Numbered from the stretch's first letter, positions 9,144 to 18,882 are shown. The stretch is 64,000 bases of DNA from Tistrella mobilis (GCF_039634785.1 NZ_JBBIAB010000005.1:1-64000), one strand, 5' to 3'. Translations and numbers: made by a program. The notes: generated by a model from the sequence alone, not told the origin.

Positions 9144-10946
9144 GTGTCTCCGGTTCTGCCTGCGCCGCCGGTTCTGACCTTGCCGGCCACCGCCTGTGCC
9201 GGGCTTGAGCCCGCACTCATCGCCGCGGCCCTGTTGTTTGCGGGCGTCGGCATCTGCGCAGGTCTTCATCTGAGCGGTATCGTGCAGCTGCCCGGGGCGG
9301 CCCTTGGCGGCGGCCTTCTGTTGCTTGCGGTCGCCGGTGCGCTGGTCGCGGGCGGGCTGTGGTGGCGCTTCAGGCGGATCTCGGCGTCGCCGCACCATCT
9401 GATCGACGGAACCGGGCTTCTCTGGGATCGGACGAATGACGGCGTGGTCCTGTTCGATGCCGCGGCGCGGGTGATCGGATGGAATGGCGGCGCCGCCCGG
9501 ATGACCGGGCTGGATGCCGGCCGGGTGGGGGGCTACACCATCCATCATGTTCTGGCGGGCGAGGATCTGCCGCGGCGGCTGGAGGCGATCCGGGATCAGG
9601 TGATGGAGACCGGCAGCTGGCGCGGTGCCCTGGATTTCCGCCGTCCCGACGGCGCGATCGGGCGGTGCGAGACCCTGGTCATGCGTCTCGCCTCGCCCCA
9701 GAGCGGCGGCGCCGTGTCGATGATCGCGATTGCGCGCGACGTTACCGACCAGACCGAGGCGGAGCGGGCGGCCGATCTGAGGGACCGGCGGCTGAAGGCC
9801 CTGATCGAGAACGTGCTGGACGTGGTCCTGGTGCTGGAGCGCGACGGCAGCGTCGCCTTTGCGAGCCCCAGCACGCGGCGGGTTCTGGGGCGGGCACCGG
9901 GAGAGGTGGCGGGGACCGCCTTTGCAGCACTGCTCCATCCCGAGGATCGCAGCCGTGTCGCCGAAGTCTATCGCGCGGCTCTTGCAGACCCTGGTGTGAC
10001 CGCCGTTCTGGAATTCCGCCTCCGGCATTCGCTGGGGCACTGGGTGACGGTGGAGGCGATCGGCCGCAGCCGGATCGAAGATCCGGCGGTGGGCGGTGTG
10101 GTGGTCAATCTGCGGGATGTGACCGGCCGCAAGCGGGTGGAAGTGGCGCTCAGGGCCGCCAAGGAACAGGCTGAGTCGGCCAACCGGATCAAGTCGCAGT
10201 TCCTGGCCAATATCAGCCACGAGCTGCGCACCCCGCTGAATGCGGTGATCGGATTTTCAGAAGTTCTGACGGCGGGTTATGCCGGAGACCTCAGCGCCAA
10301 GCAGAGGGAATATGTCGAGGATATCCGGGTATCGGGCCAGCATCTGCTGTCGCTGATCAACGATATTCTGGACCTGTCGAAGGCCGAGGCCGGCAAGCTG
10401 GAACTGGTCGAGGAACAGGTCGTGGTCGATGCGCTGATCGGCCAGGCGGTCGGCATGCTGCGGGAACGGGCCGAGGTGGCAGGCATCAGCGTGTGTTCCG
10501 AGGTTCTGCCGGGGCTGCCCGTGCTTTCCGGCGACGGCCGCAAGATCAAGCAGATCGTGCTCAACCTTCTGTCCAATGCGATCAAGTTCACGCCTGCCGG
10601 CGGGCGGGTCACGATAACGGTCGGCCGCGGCAGCGATGGCGGGTTGCGCATCGTGGTGGCGGATACCGGGATCGGCATGTCGCGCGACGAGCTGGATGTG
10701 GCGCTGGAGGCCTTCGGTCAGGTCGACAGCAAGCTGAACCGGCGGTTCGACGGCACCGGGCTGGGCCTGCCGCTGGCCCGGATGCTGGCCGAACTCCATG
10801 GCGGTTCGCTGACACTCGACAGCGAAAAGAACATCGGCACCACGGCGACACTGCTGCTGCCGGCCGCGCGATTGGGCGGTGCCGTCGGGTTGGGAGCCGC
10901 TGCCGGCGGCTGCCCGCCGGATCGTGCAGCGGCGGGACCGTCCTGA
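9144..10946 (+). CDS. Membrane PAS-PAS sensor histidine kinase
   Basis: Two hydrophobic segments (about residues 24-43 and 52-74) anchor the protein. Two PAS domains follow (about 90-205 and 215-330), then HisKA with the phospho-accepting His359 in ISHELRTP, and an ATPase domain with N box NLLSNAIKF, G1 DTGIGM and G2 GTGLGLPLA. No receiver domain is present, and no response regulator gene is adjacent, so it is an orphan kinase. The frame opens at 8892, but GTG at 9144 has a near-perfect GGAGGGGG 5 bases upstream and leaves a 600-residue protein starting just before the first membrane segment; ATG 9108 and GTG 9075 are alternatives. It may be read with the prkA operon or separately. Confidence 0.85.
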   Translation: MSPVLPAPPVLTLPATACAGLEPALIAAALLFAGVGICAGLHLSGIVQLPGAALGGGLLLLAVAGALVAGGLWWRFRRISASPHHLIDGTGLLWDRTNDGVVLFDAAARVIGWNGGAARMTGLDAGRVGGYTIHHVLAGEDLPRRLEAIRDQVMETGSWRGALDFRRPDGAIGRCETLVMRLASPQSGGAVSMIAIARDVTDQTEAERAADLRDRRLKALIENVLDVVLVLERDGSVAFASPSTRRVLGRAPGEVAGTAFAALLHPEDRSRVAEVYRAALADPGVTAVLEFRLRHSLGHWVTVEAIGRSRIEDPAVGGVVVNLRDVTGRKRVEVALRAAKEQAESANRIKSQFLANISHELRTPLNAVIGFSEVLTAGYAGDLSAKQREYVEDIRVSGQHLLSLINDILDLSKAEAGKLELVEEQVVVDALIGQAVGMLRERAEVAGISVCSEVLPGLPVLSGDGRKIKQIVLNLLSNAIKFTPAGGRVTITVGRGSDGGLRIVVADTGIGMSRDELDVALEAFGQVDSKLNRRFDGTGLGLPLARMLAELHGGSLTLDSEKNIGTTATLLLPAARLGGAVGLGAAAGGCPPDRAAAGPS

Positions 10947-10964
10947 TATCGGCCGCGTCCGGCG

Positions 10965-11570
10965 TCAGCCGGTCAGCAGATCAGGATGGCGGCGATAGGT
11001 CCAGACCGAGGCCGGCCAGAGATTGAACGGTATGAAACGCGTGCGACGGCCGTCTACCCGGGTCCGGTCGAAGGGCACCGGGCTGTCATACCAGTAGGTG
11101 AACTGAACGAAGCGGCCGGCGGCCGGTCGGGCGAGGTCGAGCGCGTCTTCCAGCAGCCGTGTCCGCAGGGCATCGGGCCGGCCACGGAGCGGCAGGCCCG
11201 AGACCACGCCTGCAATCTGCGGTTCGGCACCGCCGCCGATTTCGGTGGTGATCAGCCGGCGCATGTCGAAGGCCGAGCCGTTGAGCACGGTGGCCTGCGG
11301 GAACATGCGGCGGACATGGTCGGCGAAGCTGGGGTTGAGTTCGATCAGGATCAGGCGGTCTTCCGGAATGCCGCGGTCGAGCAGCGCCCGGGTCACGACG
11401 CCCGTGCCGGGGCCCAGTTCGACCACCGGCCCGTCGGCCGCGGGGTCGATCTCGGCGGCCATGGCGGCGGCGAGGGCGCGGCTCGAAGGTTGCTGGGCTC
11501 CCGTGCGGAGAGGGGCGCGCAGGAATTCACGCAGAAAGAGGCTGTCTGCCATATGTCGCCATCCGTTCAT
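10965..11570 (-). CDS. SAM-dependent methyltransferase, phospholipid N-methyltransferase (PmtA)-like
   Basis: A 201-residue class I methyltransferase. Motif I is VVELGPGTGVVT, and an acidic strand end LIELNPSF binds the SAM ribose; FLRAPLRTGAQQPSS near the N-terminus matches the start of the PmtA/KsgA-like family that methylates phosphatidylethanolamine in Rhodobacter and relatives. C-terminal QFTYWYDSPVPF is also typical of that family. The likely role is phosphatidylcholine synthesis at the membrane surface, but substrate is inferred. The start may be ATG 11570 or ATG 11552 (MADSLFLREF); neither has a strong ribosome site. It converges with the sensor kinase, 18 bases apart, and lies 252 bases downstream of dnaE2. 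Confidence 0.78.
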   Translation of the reverse strand: MNGWRHMADSLFLREFLRAPLRTGAQQPSSRALAAAMAAEIDPAADGPVVELGPGTGVVTRALLDRGIPEDRLILIELNPSFADHVRRMFPQATVLNGSAFDMRRLITTEIGGGAEPQIAGVVSGLPLRGRPDALRTRLLEDALDLARPAAGRFVQFTYWYDSPVPFDRTRVDGRRTRFIPFNLWPASVWTYRRHPDLLTG

Positions 11571-11822
11571 GCGCGCGCGCCCCGCGGCTGGAACGGCCCG
11601 ACCGGGGCGGGTGCTGGTTCATCTGAAACGTCATCTTCTTTTATAGGAAGCCGACGGATGCACCCGGGTGATAAGGCGAGGACAACTGCATGGCCTTGTT
11701 GGGACATGCAGTGCCGTGCACGGAAGAAGCACATCCGCCTTCATCATAGACATGAAGCTGATCTGCGATCCATGGTTGATGAGATCATGGTGCCGGCCCC
11801 CGCCGTGCCCTGCGATCGAGGG

Positions 11823-14800
11823 TCAGTGAAAATCACGCGATCGCAGGCGGATCTGGCCGGCGGGCGCGGTTGTCGTCGGCGCGGTCGCGTCCAGCCGGAT
11901 GCCGAGGGCCGCCAGATGTTCGGCCGCGGCCCGGTCGTCGGCACGTCCGACCGCGGCGGTCAGCATCGGCTCGGCATCGGCCAGGGTTTCGACCAGCAGA
12001 TGGATGATCTGCCCCGATCGCTCCAGCCGGCCGCGCGCGGTGAGCACCCGGCCGGTATGAACCAGGACGCGATGGCGATCACGAATGTCGGGCCGAACGA
12101 TCAGATTGGCATAGCCGGTTTCATCTTCCAGCGTGATGAACACGATGCCCTTGGCGGTGCCCGGCCGCTGGCGGGTGGTGACCAGCCCGGTCACCGATAT
12201 GCGCCGCCCGCTGGTGATGCCGCCGAGCGCCGAAACCGGTACCACGCCGCTGCGGTCCAGCTCGGCGCGGATCAGGGTAATCGGATGGCGGCGAAGGGTG
12301 AGGCCGGTCGAGGCATAATCCTCGACCATCGCCCGTGCCGCCGGCGTCGGCGGCAGAGGAGCCGGCGCCTCTGCCGGCCTGCCGCCATCATCCAGCCCGG
12401 CGAACAGCGGCAGGGCTGCCCCCGCCTCCATCCGTCGCAGCGCCCAGAGCGCCCGGCGCCGATCCAGCCCCATGCCACGGAAACCGTCGGCTTCGGCGAT
12501 GCGCATCAGGGCAACTGGTGCCACCCCCGCCAGCCGGGTGACGGCGGCCGGGCTGTCATAGCCGTCGGGCGGTCGCCGCTCGGCGATTCGCCGCCCATCT
12601 GCTTCCGCAAGCCCCTTCACCAGACGGAAGCCCAGGCGTAGCGCCGGCAGACCTGCCGCACCGGCGGCGGTGGTGGTCGGCTCCAGCGTGCAATCCCAAT
12701 CGCTGCGGGCGATGTCGACCGCCCGGATCTCCACCCCATGGGCTGCGGCATCGCGCACCAGCTGGGCCGGTGCATAGAAGCCCATGGGCTGGCTGTTGAG
12801 CAGCCCGCAGGTAAAGGCCGCCGGGTGATGGCATTTCATCCAGGCCGAGACATAGACGATCAGGGCAAAACTGGCGGCATGGCTTTCCGGAAAGCCGTAC
12901 TCGCCGAAGCCTTCGATCTGGCGGAAGCAGCGCTCGGCAAAGTCGCGGTCATAGCCGCGGGCGACCATCCCTGAGACCAGCTTGTCGTGGAAACGGTTCA
13001 CCGATCCGGTGCGGCGGAAGGCGGCCATGGCCCGGCGCAGTTCGTCGGCTTCTTCGCCGGTGAAGCCGCCGGCGACCATGGCGATGCGCATCGCCTGTTC
13101 CTGGAACAGCGGCACGCCCATGGTCCGCTGCAGCACCGCCTTCAACTCGTCCGACGGATAGTCCACCGGCTCCAGCCCGTCGCGCCGGCGCAGATAGGGG
13201 TGAACCATGTCGCCCTGAATGGGCCCCGGCCGGACGATCGCCACCTCGATCACCAGGTCGTAATAGGTCCGCGGCTTCAGGCGCGGCAGCATGTTGAGCT
13301 GGGCCCGGCTTTCCACCTGGAACACCCCCACCGCATCGGCCCGGCAGAGCATGTCATAGACCGCCGGATCCTCGGGCGGGAGGGTGGCCATGGTCCAGCT
13401 CTGGCCGGTGGTCTGCCGGATCAGGTCGAAACCCTTGCGCACCGCGGTCAGCATGCCCAGCGCCAGCACGTCGATCTTCAGGATGCCGAGCGCATCCAGA
13501 TCGTCCTTGTCCCATTCGACGAAGGTGCGGTCGGGCATGGCGGCATTGCCAATCGGCACCGTCTCTTCCAGCGGCCGGCGGGTGAGCACGAAGCCGCCGA
13601 CATGCTGCGACAGATGGCGCGGAAAGCCGAGCAGGCTGCGGGCAAGCGTGATGGTCGCCCGGATCCGCGGCGCATCGGGATCGATCCCGGCAGCCCGCAG
13701 GGCCTCGCGGTCGAGCGGCTCGTCGGAATGACCCCAGATCTGACCCGAAAGCCGGCCGGCGGTATCCTCGTCCAGCCCCATGGCGCGGGCGACCTCGCGC
13801 AGCGCACTTTTCGGCCGGTAGCTGATGACCGTGGCGGCAAGTGCGGCATGGTCGCGGCCGTATTTTTCATAGAGATGCTGGATCACCTCTTCCCGGCGTT
13901 CATGCTCGAAATCGACGTCGATATCGGGCGGCTCGTCGCGGGCGTCGCTGATGAAACGCTCGAACAGCAGGTCGACCCGGGTGGGGTCGACGGCGGTGAT
14001 GCCGAGCAGGAAGCAGACCACGGAATTCGCTGCCGATCCGCGCCCCTGGGCCAGAATGCCGCGATCGCGTGCGAAGCGCACGATCTCGTCCACCGTCAGG
14101 AAATAGGGCGCATAGCCCTTGCGGCCGATCAGCCCGAGTTCGGTTTCGACCCGTTTCCGGATCCCGGCCGAGGCTCCCTCGGGATAGCGCCAGGCGAGCC
14201 CTTCCCGCGTCCGGCGCTCCAGGGTCTGCTGGGGTGTTTCGCCGGGCAGGCCGGTCTCCATCGGATATTCATAGGAGAGTTCGTCGAGCCTGAAGTTCAG
14301 CCGGTCGGACATCCGGCGGGCAGCTGCAAGGGCGTCGGGATAGCGGGCGAAGCGGCGGGCAATCTCAGGCGGTGGCTTCAGATGGCGTTCGGCATTCCGG
14401 GCGAGCCGCCGGCCGGCCCGGTCGATGGTCACATGCTCGCGGATGCAGGTCATCACATCGGCGAGCATCCGCCGCTCCGGTACATGCATGCGCACGTCGC
14501 CGGTGGCGATCATGTCGATGCCGAGCCGGCCGGCCAGCGCATCGACCCGGGCGATGCGGGCGTCGTCATCGCCGGCAAGCAGATGGCGCGCCCCCAGATG
14601 CACCGCATCGGGGAAGGCGGCCGCCAGCCGGCTGGCGGCCGCGGCATGGGCATCCCAGTCGGAGTGGGGGCCGGTTGCAGGGCACGACATCGGCGGCAGC
14701 AGGATGATCTCGTGATCCTCCGCCATGGCCAGAATGTCGGCCAGGGTCAGCCGGCAGGCGCCTTTGGGCGCCCGACGCTTGCCCAGGGTCAGCAGGCGGC

Positions 14801-15074
14801 AGAGCCTGCCATAGGCTTCCCGGTTGCGCGGGTAGAGCAGCATCGGCGGCGCATCTTCGGGGTCGAGCCTGGCGCCGACATGCAGGGCAAGGCCCAGCTT
14901 GCGGGCCGAGACATGGGCCCGGACCACGCCGGCCAGGCTGGACCGGTCGGCGATCGCAACCCGGTCATAGCCGAAGGCGGCAGCGGTCGCGACCAGTTCC
15001 TCGGGATGCGACGCCCCGCGCAGAAAGCTGAAACAGCTGGTGATCTCGAACTCGACATGGGGGACGGGCTGCAT
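11823..15074 (-). CDS. dnaE2: Error-prone DNA polymerase III alpha subunit DnaE2 (ImuC)
   Basis: A 1083-residue C-family polymerase. An N-terminal PHP domain starts at FEITSCFSFLRGASHP, the palm carries the catalytic PDIDVDFEHERR, and helix-hairpin-helix plus OB-fold segments occupy the C-terminus (for example ISVTGLVTTRQRPGTAKG). Length and the C-terminus match DnaE2 rather than replicative DnaE1. DnaE2 carries out damage-induced mutagenic synthesis together with ImuA and ImuB. The metal-binding Asp residues of the palm are present, so the polymerase should be active. The gene follows imuB by 53 bases and is last in the SOS cassette. Confidence 0.95.
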   Translation of the reverse strand: MQPVPHVEFEITSCFSFLRGASHPEELVATAAAFGYDRVAIADRSSLAGVVRAHVSARKLGLALHVGARLDPEDAPPMLLYPRNREAYGRLCRLLTLGKRRAPKGACRLTLADILAMAEDHEIILLPPMSCPATGPHSDWDAHAAAASRLAAAFPDAVHLGARHLLAGDDDARIARVDALAGRLGIDMIATGDVRMHVPERRMLADVMTCIREHVTIDRAGRRLARNAERHLKPPPEIARRFARYPDALAAARRMSDRLNFRLDELSYEYPMETGLPGETPQQTLERRTREGLAWRYPEGASAGIRKRVETELGLIGRKGYAPYFLTVDEIVRFARDRGILAQGRGSAANSVVCFLLGITAVDPTRVDLLFERFISDARDEPPDIDVDFEHERREEVIQHLYEKYGRDHAALAATVISYRPKSALREVARAMGLDEDTAGRLSGQIWGHSDEPLDREALRAAGIDPDAPRIRATITLARSLLGFPRHLSQHVGGFVLTRRPLEETVPIGNAAMPDRTFVEWDKDDLDALGILKIDVLALGMLTAVRKGFDLIRQTTGQSWTMATLPPEDPAVYDMLCRADAVGVFQVESRAQLNMLPRLKPRTYYDLVIEVAIVRPGPIQGDMVHPYLRRRDGLEPVDYPSDELKAVLQRTMGVPLFQEQAMRIAMVAGGFTGEEADELRRAMAAFRRTGSVNRFHDKLVSGMVARGYDRDFAERCFRQIEGFGEYGFPESHAASFALIVYVSAWMKCHHPAAFTCGLLNSQPMGFYAPAQLVRDAAAHGVEIRAVDIARSDWDCTLEPTTTAAGAAGLPALRLGFRLVKGLAEADGRRIAERRPPDGYDSPAAVTRLAGVAPVALMRIAEADGFRGMGLDRRRALWALRRMEAGAALPLFAGLDDGGRPAEAPAPLPPTPAARAMVEDYASTGLTLRRHPITLIRAELDRSGVVPVSALGGITSGRRISVTGLVTTRQRPGTAKGIVFITLEDETGYANLIVRPDIRDRHRVLVHTGRVLTARGRLERSGQIIHLLVETLADAEPMLTAAVGRADDRAAAEHLAALGIRLDATAPTTTAPAGQIRLRSRDFH

Positions 15075-15127
15075 CGGTGCGGAACCTGTGGCGACAGCTG
15101 AGGGTCCAGGGACAATGGTCTGAAAAA

Positions 15128-16861
15128 TCAGGCAAAGATGCCGTGGACGAACCAGTCGTCTGCGGCTGCGGCGTCATCGGCGGCCCCGTCCCCGTCGAGC
15201 ACCAGCCCGGCCGATCCGCGGCTGCGGAACACCCAGAGCCTGAGCCCGTCCTCGGTCTCGACCCGGTAATAGTCGCGGGCCTCGGCCGGGGCGCCGGGGC
15301 TTTCCCACCAGGGGCCGGTCAGCCGTTCGGGGCCGTCGGCCAGATGCACCCGATGCAGCCGGCCGCGCCAGCGCAGCCGGGCCGGCGGATCATCGGGCAG
15401 GGCCGCCACCACCAGGGCCGGCTCGGGCCGGGCGAGCAGCCGCGCCGGCCGGGGTGCCGTTACCCGATGGGGGCCGTCGTCGATCCGGACAACCCGCTGC
15501 GGGGCGATGGCAGCGGGGATCAGCCTGATCGCCGTTTCGGGCATCACCCCGGCTTCGATCCTGACCGCCCGGACCCGGCCATTGCCGAGCCGGGCATCGA
15601 TCCGGTCGATCAGGGCGGCGACGGCAGCGCTGCCGGTACCGGCTGAAAGCGGGGCCTGGCCAAGCCCCGGCAGCGATCGGTCCAGATCGGCGAGCGGCTG
15701 GACCACGGGTGCCGCCAGAACCATGACCTCGATCCCGAGGCCGGGATCGATCCGGTCCAACCGTTCGGCCAGCAGCCGCATCATGTGCCGTGGCTCCCGG
15801 CTGGCGAGCGCCAGGCCCAGCTCGGCGCGCTGCAGGCGGCCGTCGACCAGATGGACCGACAGCGCCAGCCGCCGGGCACCGAGGCCGGCGGCACCCAGAT
15901 CGGCCACCAGATCGTCGACCAGGGCGGCGGTGGCGGCAGCGATATCCTCGGCCCGTCCGATCGGCTCCGCCCAGCTGATCCGCACCTCGACCGGCGCCGA
16001 CGGCCGGCGGGGATGCAGGGGATCCGGCGCCCGGTCGTACAGCCGGTCGAGCAGGTCGAGCAGCCCCGGCCCGAAGCGTTCGGCAACCGAACTGCGGGGC
16101 AGCGCATCCAGGGCATCGACCCGCCGGATGCCGAGCCGCGCCAGACCTTCCGCAACCCGCCGCAATCTTTCCCCATCCAGACTGATCATCTCCGGCGGCA
16201 GGGGGCCGACCAGCCGGGCGAGGGCGGCCCGGGTCTCGTCGGGGCCGGCCCGGTCATGTGCCACCACCACGGTGGCATCGGCCGGGGGATATGCCTGTAC
16301 ATGTGCCTGTACGTGGGCCCGGGCCCGGGCGAGGGCAGAGGCGGCGAGCGGTGTGGGGGCGATCGCCGCGGTCAGGCTGAAGCCGCGCCCGCGGATCAGG
16401 GTACCTGCCCGGGCGATCAGACCGGCCTCCCCCCGGAAGAGATGCGCAACCCCGGTGATGTCGAGAAGCAGCCCCTGATCGCCGTCGAGGCCGACTGCGG
16501 GCGAAAAGCGGTCGGCAAGATCGGCAAGCCAGGCCAGGGCCCGACGGTCGCCCCGCGGGTCTGCCGGGGCGAGCAGGATATCGCCGGCGGTCCGCGCCCG
16601 GGCTTCGGCCAGCGTCATGCCCGTCCGGACCCCGGCGGCCCGGGCGGCGGGATTGGGGATGGTGATCATCGGCCCGCGCGGGCCCGGGGCATGACAGGCG
16701 GCTGGGCCGTGGCGCCAGTGCCGGGCAGCATCGGCATCGCCGGCCGCCTGCGCGATCAGAATCTGGCGGTCGACGGCGAGCAATGGCAGATGCAGAGCCA
16801 GAATGCGCCGGCCGGAGCCGGCGCCGGCGGGGCGTGCGGGATCGGGGTGAGGGCTGGACAT
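15128..16861 (-). CDS. imuB: ImuB, catalytically degenerate Y-family polymerase-like protein
   Basis: A 577-residue Y-family homologue. The N-terminal segment reads ILALHLPLLAVDRQIL where active DinB/UmuC enzymes have an Asp-rich HVDMDAFF motif, and the SxDE motif is replaced by LLLDITGVAHLF; the catalytic acidic residues are therefore absent, as known for ImuB. In related bacteria ImuB bridges the beta clamp, ImuA and DnaE2. The start ATG 16861 has a short upstream frame that overlaps imuA and is not used. A 12-base tandem duplication (16292-16315) encodes a repeated HVQA. Position between imuA and dnaE2 confirms the call. Confidence 0.92.
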   Translation of the reverse strand: MSSPHPDPARPAGAGSGRRILALHLPLLAVDRQILIAQAAGDADAARHWRHGPAACHAPGPRGPMITIPNPAARAAGVRTGMTLAEARARTAGDILLAPADPRGDRRALAWLADLADRFSPAVGLDGDQGLLLDITGVAHLFRGEAGLIARAGTLIRGRGFSLTAAIAPTPLAASALARARAHVQAHVQAYPPADATVVVAHDRAGPDETRAALARLVGPLPPEMISLDGERLRRVAEGLARLGIRRVDALDALPRSSVAERFGPGLLDLLDRLYDRAPDPLHPRRPSAPVEVRISWAEPIGRAEDIAAATAALVDDLVADLGAAGLGARRLALSVHLVDGRLQRAELGLALASREPRHMMRLLAERLDRIDPGLGIEVMVLAAPVVQPLADLDRSLPGLGQAPLSAGTGSAAVAALIDRIDARLGNGRVRAVRIEAGVMPETAIRLIPAAIAPQRVVRIDDGPHRVTAPRPARLLARPEPALVVAALPDDPPARLRWRGRLHRVHLADGPERLTGPWWESPGAPAEARDYYRVETEDGLRLWVFRSRGSAGLVLDGDGAADDAAAADDWFVHGIFA

Positions 16862-16935
16862 GAGAGATACTGAACCCCGGGGCAAGGCGGGACAGCGGCC
16901 CCGTGCCGGCGCGGGCGTCCGGTTCCGGGGGCGGG

Positions 16936-18090
16936 TCAGCCGGCGGTGAGCGGCCGGTTGCCCAGGCTGCGGGTGAGGGTACGGCCGAACCAGCCGCCGG
17001 TCCCGGCCTGGCGGGTCGGCAGGCCGTGTACGACCTGGCGTGCCGCCGCGGCACCCGGACCGTGGATCACGTCCAGCATGCCCGCACCGGTCGTATCGTC
17101 CCGGTTCGCCTCCGGCCCCTCGGCCGCCCAGGCGACGGTGAAGCGGGCGGGCAGGGCGCCGCGCGCACGGAGCAGGTCCAGCCGCCAGTGCAGCCGGCCG
17201 ATCGGGCGGGCGGCATAGCCTGCCGCAGCCGGCCATTGCGCGGCTGTGCCGGGGGCCGTGGTCACCGCCCAGCGACTGGCGGCGGAACTGGCCGGCAGAC
17301 GGTCGAGCAACAGGGCGGGATCGGCATCATGGGTGGCGGTGGCGGCAAGGATCCCGGCGGCGACCGGGCGGAGCATCAGGGCCGGTGCCCCGCCTTCGGC
17401 GGCGGCGAATTGCAGGCGCCGGGTGGCGAGCGGGTCGGCATCGGCGACCTCTCCCACCACGGCGGCGACCGCGCCGCTGCGCACCGCCTCTTCCATCACC
17501 CAGAGCCGTTCGGCACTGCGCCGGGCCGGCACCACCAGCAGCCGGGAGGGATCGAGCCCGAAACCCGCCAGCCCCGGCGCATAAGGGGGCGGCCAGCCGC
17601 CGACCCAGAGAACCGGGCCGCTGCGCAGGCGCGCTGCCGCCGCGGCCCAGCTGGCGGCAAGCCCCAGCCCGGCACCATGGGCGGTGCCGGCTGAAGGATG
17701 ATCCCCCGCTTCCGCGGTCACGATTTCATGCAGCCGGGCCAGGCTGAGCCCGCCTTCGCCCAGGCGGGCATCGATGGCGGCATGACCGGTGCCGATCACG
17801 GCGCCCGCCTGGCCACGGTCATCTCCGGTGGTGGCATTGCCGCGGGTCTCGATCCGGGCGATCACCGCCCGCAGCTGCTCGACCCGATCGGGCACCGGGG
17901 CTGCGGCAAGACCGGCTGCCGCCGTGTCGTCGAGTTGATCGTCGCTGGCCTGGGGGTCGGGGTCGACCGCGGCCCGCGCGGTTGCTGCGGCAGCGGCCGC
18001 GAGCAGGCGCGAAGGCCTGACCCGGATGGCGGGATCGCGCCGGGTGAGGGTGGAAGGGGGTGCGAGACGGGTCGCGGATCCGAAAGCCAT
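16936..18090 (-). CDS. imuA: ImuA, RecA/SulA-like mutasome protein
   Basis: The conserved core starts near RVEQLRAVIARIE, continues with AIDARLGEGGLSLARLHEI, where RecA-like ImuA proteins have a loop and strand, then LWVGGWPPPYAPGLAGFGLDP. No perfect Walker A is visible, as usual for ImuA. It binds ImuB and is needed for damage-induced mutagenesis. Start choice is open: ATG 18090 has GGAGG 5 bases upstream (384 residues), but the frame stays open and ATG 18402 has AGGAAGG 5 bases upstream (488 residues) and sits only about 100 bases from the SOS promoter. The extra 104 residues are Pro/Arg-rich with some rare codons, so I keep the shorter form. It precedes imuB by 74 bases. Confidence 0.85.
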   Translation of the reverse strand: MAFGSATRLAPPSTLTRRDPAIRVRPSRLLAAAAAATARAAVDPDPQASDDQLDDTAAAGLAAAPVPDRVEQLRAVIARIETRGNATTGDDRGQAGAVIGTGHAAIDARLGEGGLSLARLHEIVTAEAGDHPSAGTAHGAGLGLAASWAAAAARLRSGPVLWVGGWPPPYAPGLAGFGLDPSRLLVVPARRSAERLWVMEEAVRSGAVAAVVGEVADADPLATRRLQFAAAEGGAPALMLRPVAAGILAATATHDADPALLLDRLPASSAASRWAVTTAPGTAAQWPAAAGYAARPIGRLHWRLDLLRARGALPARFTVAWAAEGPEANRDDTTGAGMLDVIHGPGAAAARQVVHGLPTRQAGTGGWFGRTLTRSLGNRPLTAG

Positions 18091-18497
18091 GCCATCCTCC
18101 GTCGTTGGGCCGCCTTCCGGCACTGGCCACGGGGTGAAAGGAACACCGGCAGAACCGGCCGGTGACGAAAGGAGCGGTGGTGCCGAAATGAGAGCAGGGC
18201 AGGTGGTCCCGGCGACCATCAGGTGCAGCTCCGCCATGGCCAGGCTGTGCGGCCGGCCGGGCTGCACGGCTATGGAAGAGGCGGTGCCGGCGACCCGGTC
18301 ATCGGCCGCGGCCGGTGTGCGCGGACGGCGGGGGCCATCCCTGAAGATGCGGACCACCCGGCCTGGTGCCGGCGCGATGGTCGTCGGCCTGATCGGTATC
18401 ATCGCTGCCTTCCTGCAAGAGGGGCCGGTGATGCAGGCCAGGCCTGTGCGGGCCGGACTTGCGGGGCCGTTCCAGCGGACCGGGGGGGCGTCCGTTT

Positions 18498-18537
18498 GTT
18501 CTCTTTTTGTTCTAGTCCGGCTCGCAGGTGGAGTCAA
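18498..18537 (-). promoter_or_regulatory. SOS promoter with LexA box for imuA-imuB-dnaE2
   Basis: On the minus strand a -35 TTGACT (18537-18532), a 17-base spacer and a -10 TAGAAC (18514-18509) form a good sigma-70 promoter. The alphaproteobacterial LexA operator GTTC-N7-GTTC occupies 18498-18512 (GAAC-N7-GAAC in the reading direction), overlapping the -10, which is the expected geometry for repression. Transcription would start near 18502. Confidence 0.88.
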
Positions 18538-18882
18538 GCGGGGGGCAGACATCCGGTGGCTGCGGCCGATGGCTGCGACAGATCGGCATCGGATGACGGT
18601 TTCGCTTGCCTCGACCGGCCGGCCGCGCGAGCATCGGAGTGTAACGAGGCCGTCATATCGCCGGATGGCGATACGGAACGGCCCGCGATCTGACGGGGCC
18701 GCCTTCGCTGCGGGCATCCTGCATCGCCGCCGACGGTTCCGCTGCCAAGGAAGGGACGGATCGTCCGATCCGCTCCGACGCGCGGCGCGCCTCTTCTGTG
18801 CCGACTTGTCCTGCTGCCGCCCGCGCCCGTGACACCCGACATCGGACGACCTCCATCCGTTCCGGATGCTGGGGAGGATGCC
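18538..18882. other. Intergenic region between the imuA promoter and the EF-G-like gene
   Basis: These 345 bases hold no gene, RNA or repeat that I can support. The EF-G-like gene should have its promoter here. The open frames on both strands have Arg/Ala/Gly-rich translations without family similarity. Confidence 0.5.

Noticed and set aside
10986-12641. 551-residue plus-strand frame across pmtA-like gene and the dnaE2 end
   Set aside because: Crosses two genes of the other strand and an intergenic gap; His/Gly/Arg-rich with no family match.
12987-15101. 704-residue open frame on the plus strand opposite dnaE2
   Set aside because: Shadow of dnaE2; rich in His, Gly and Arg, without motifs.
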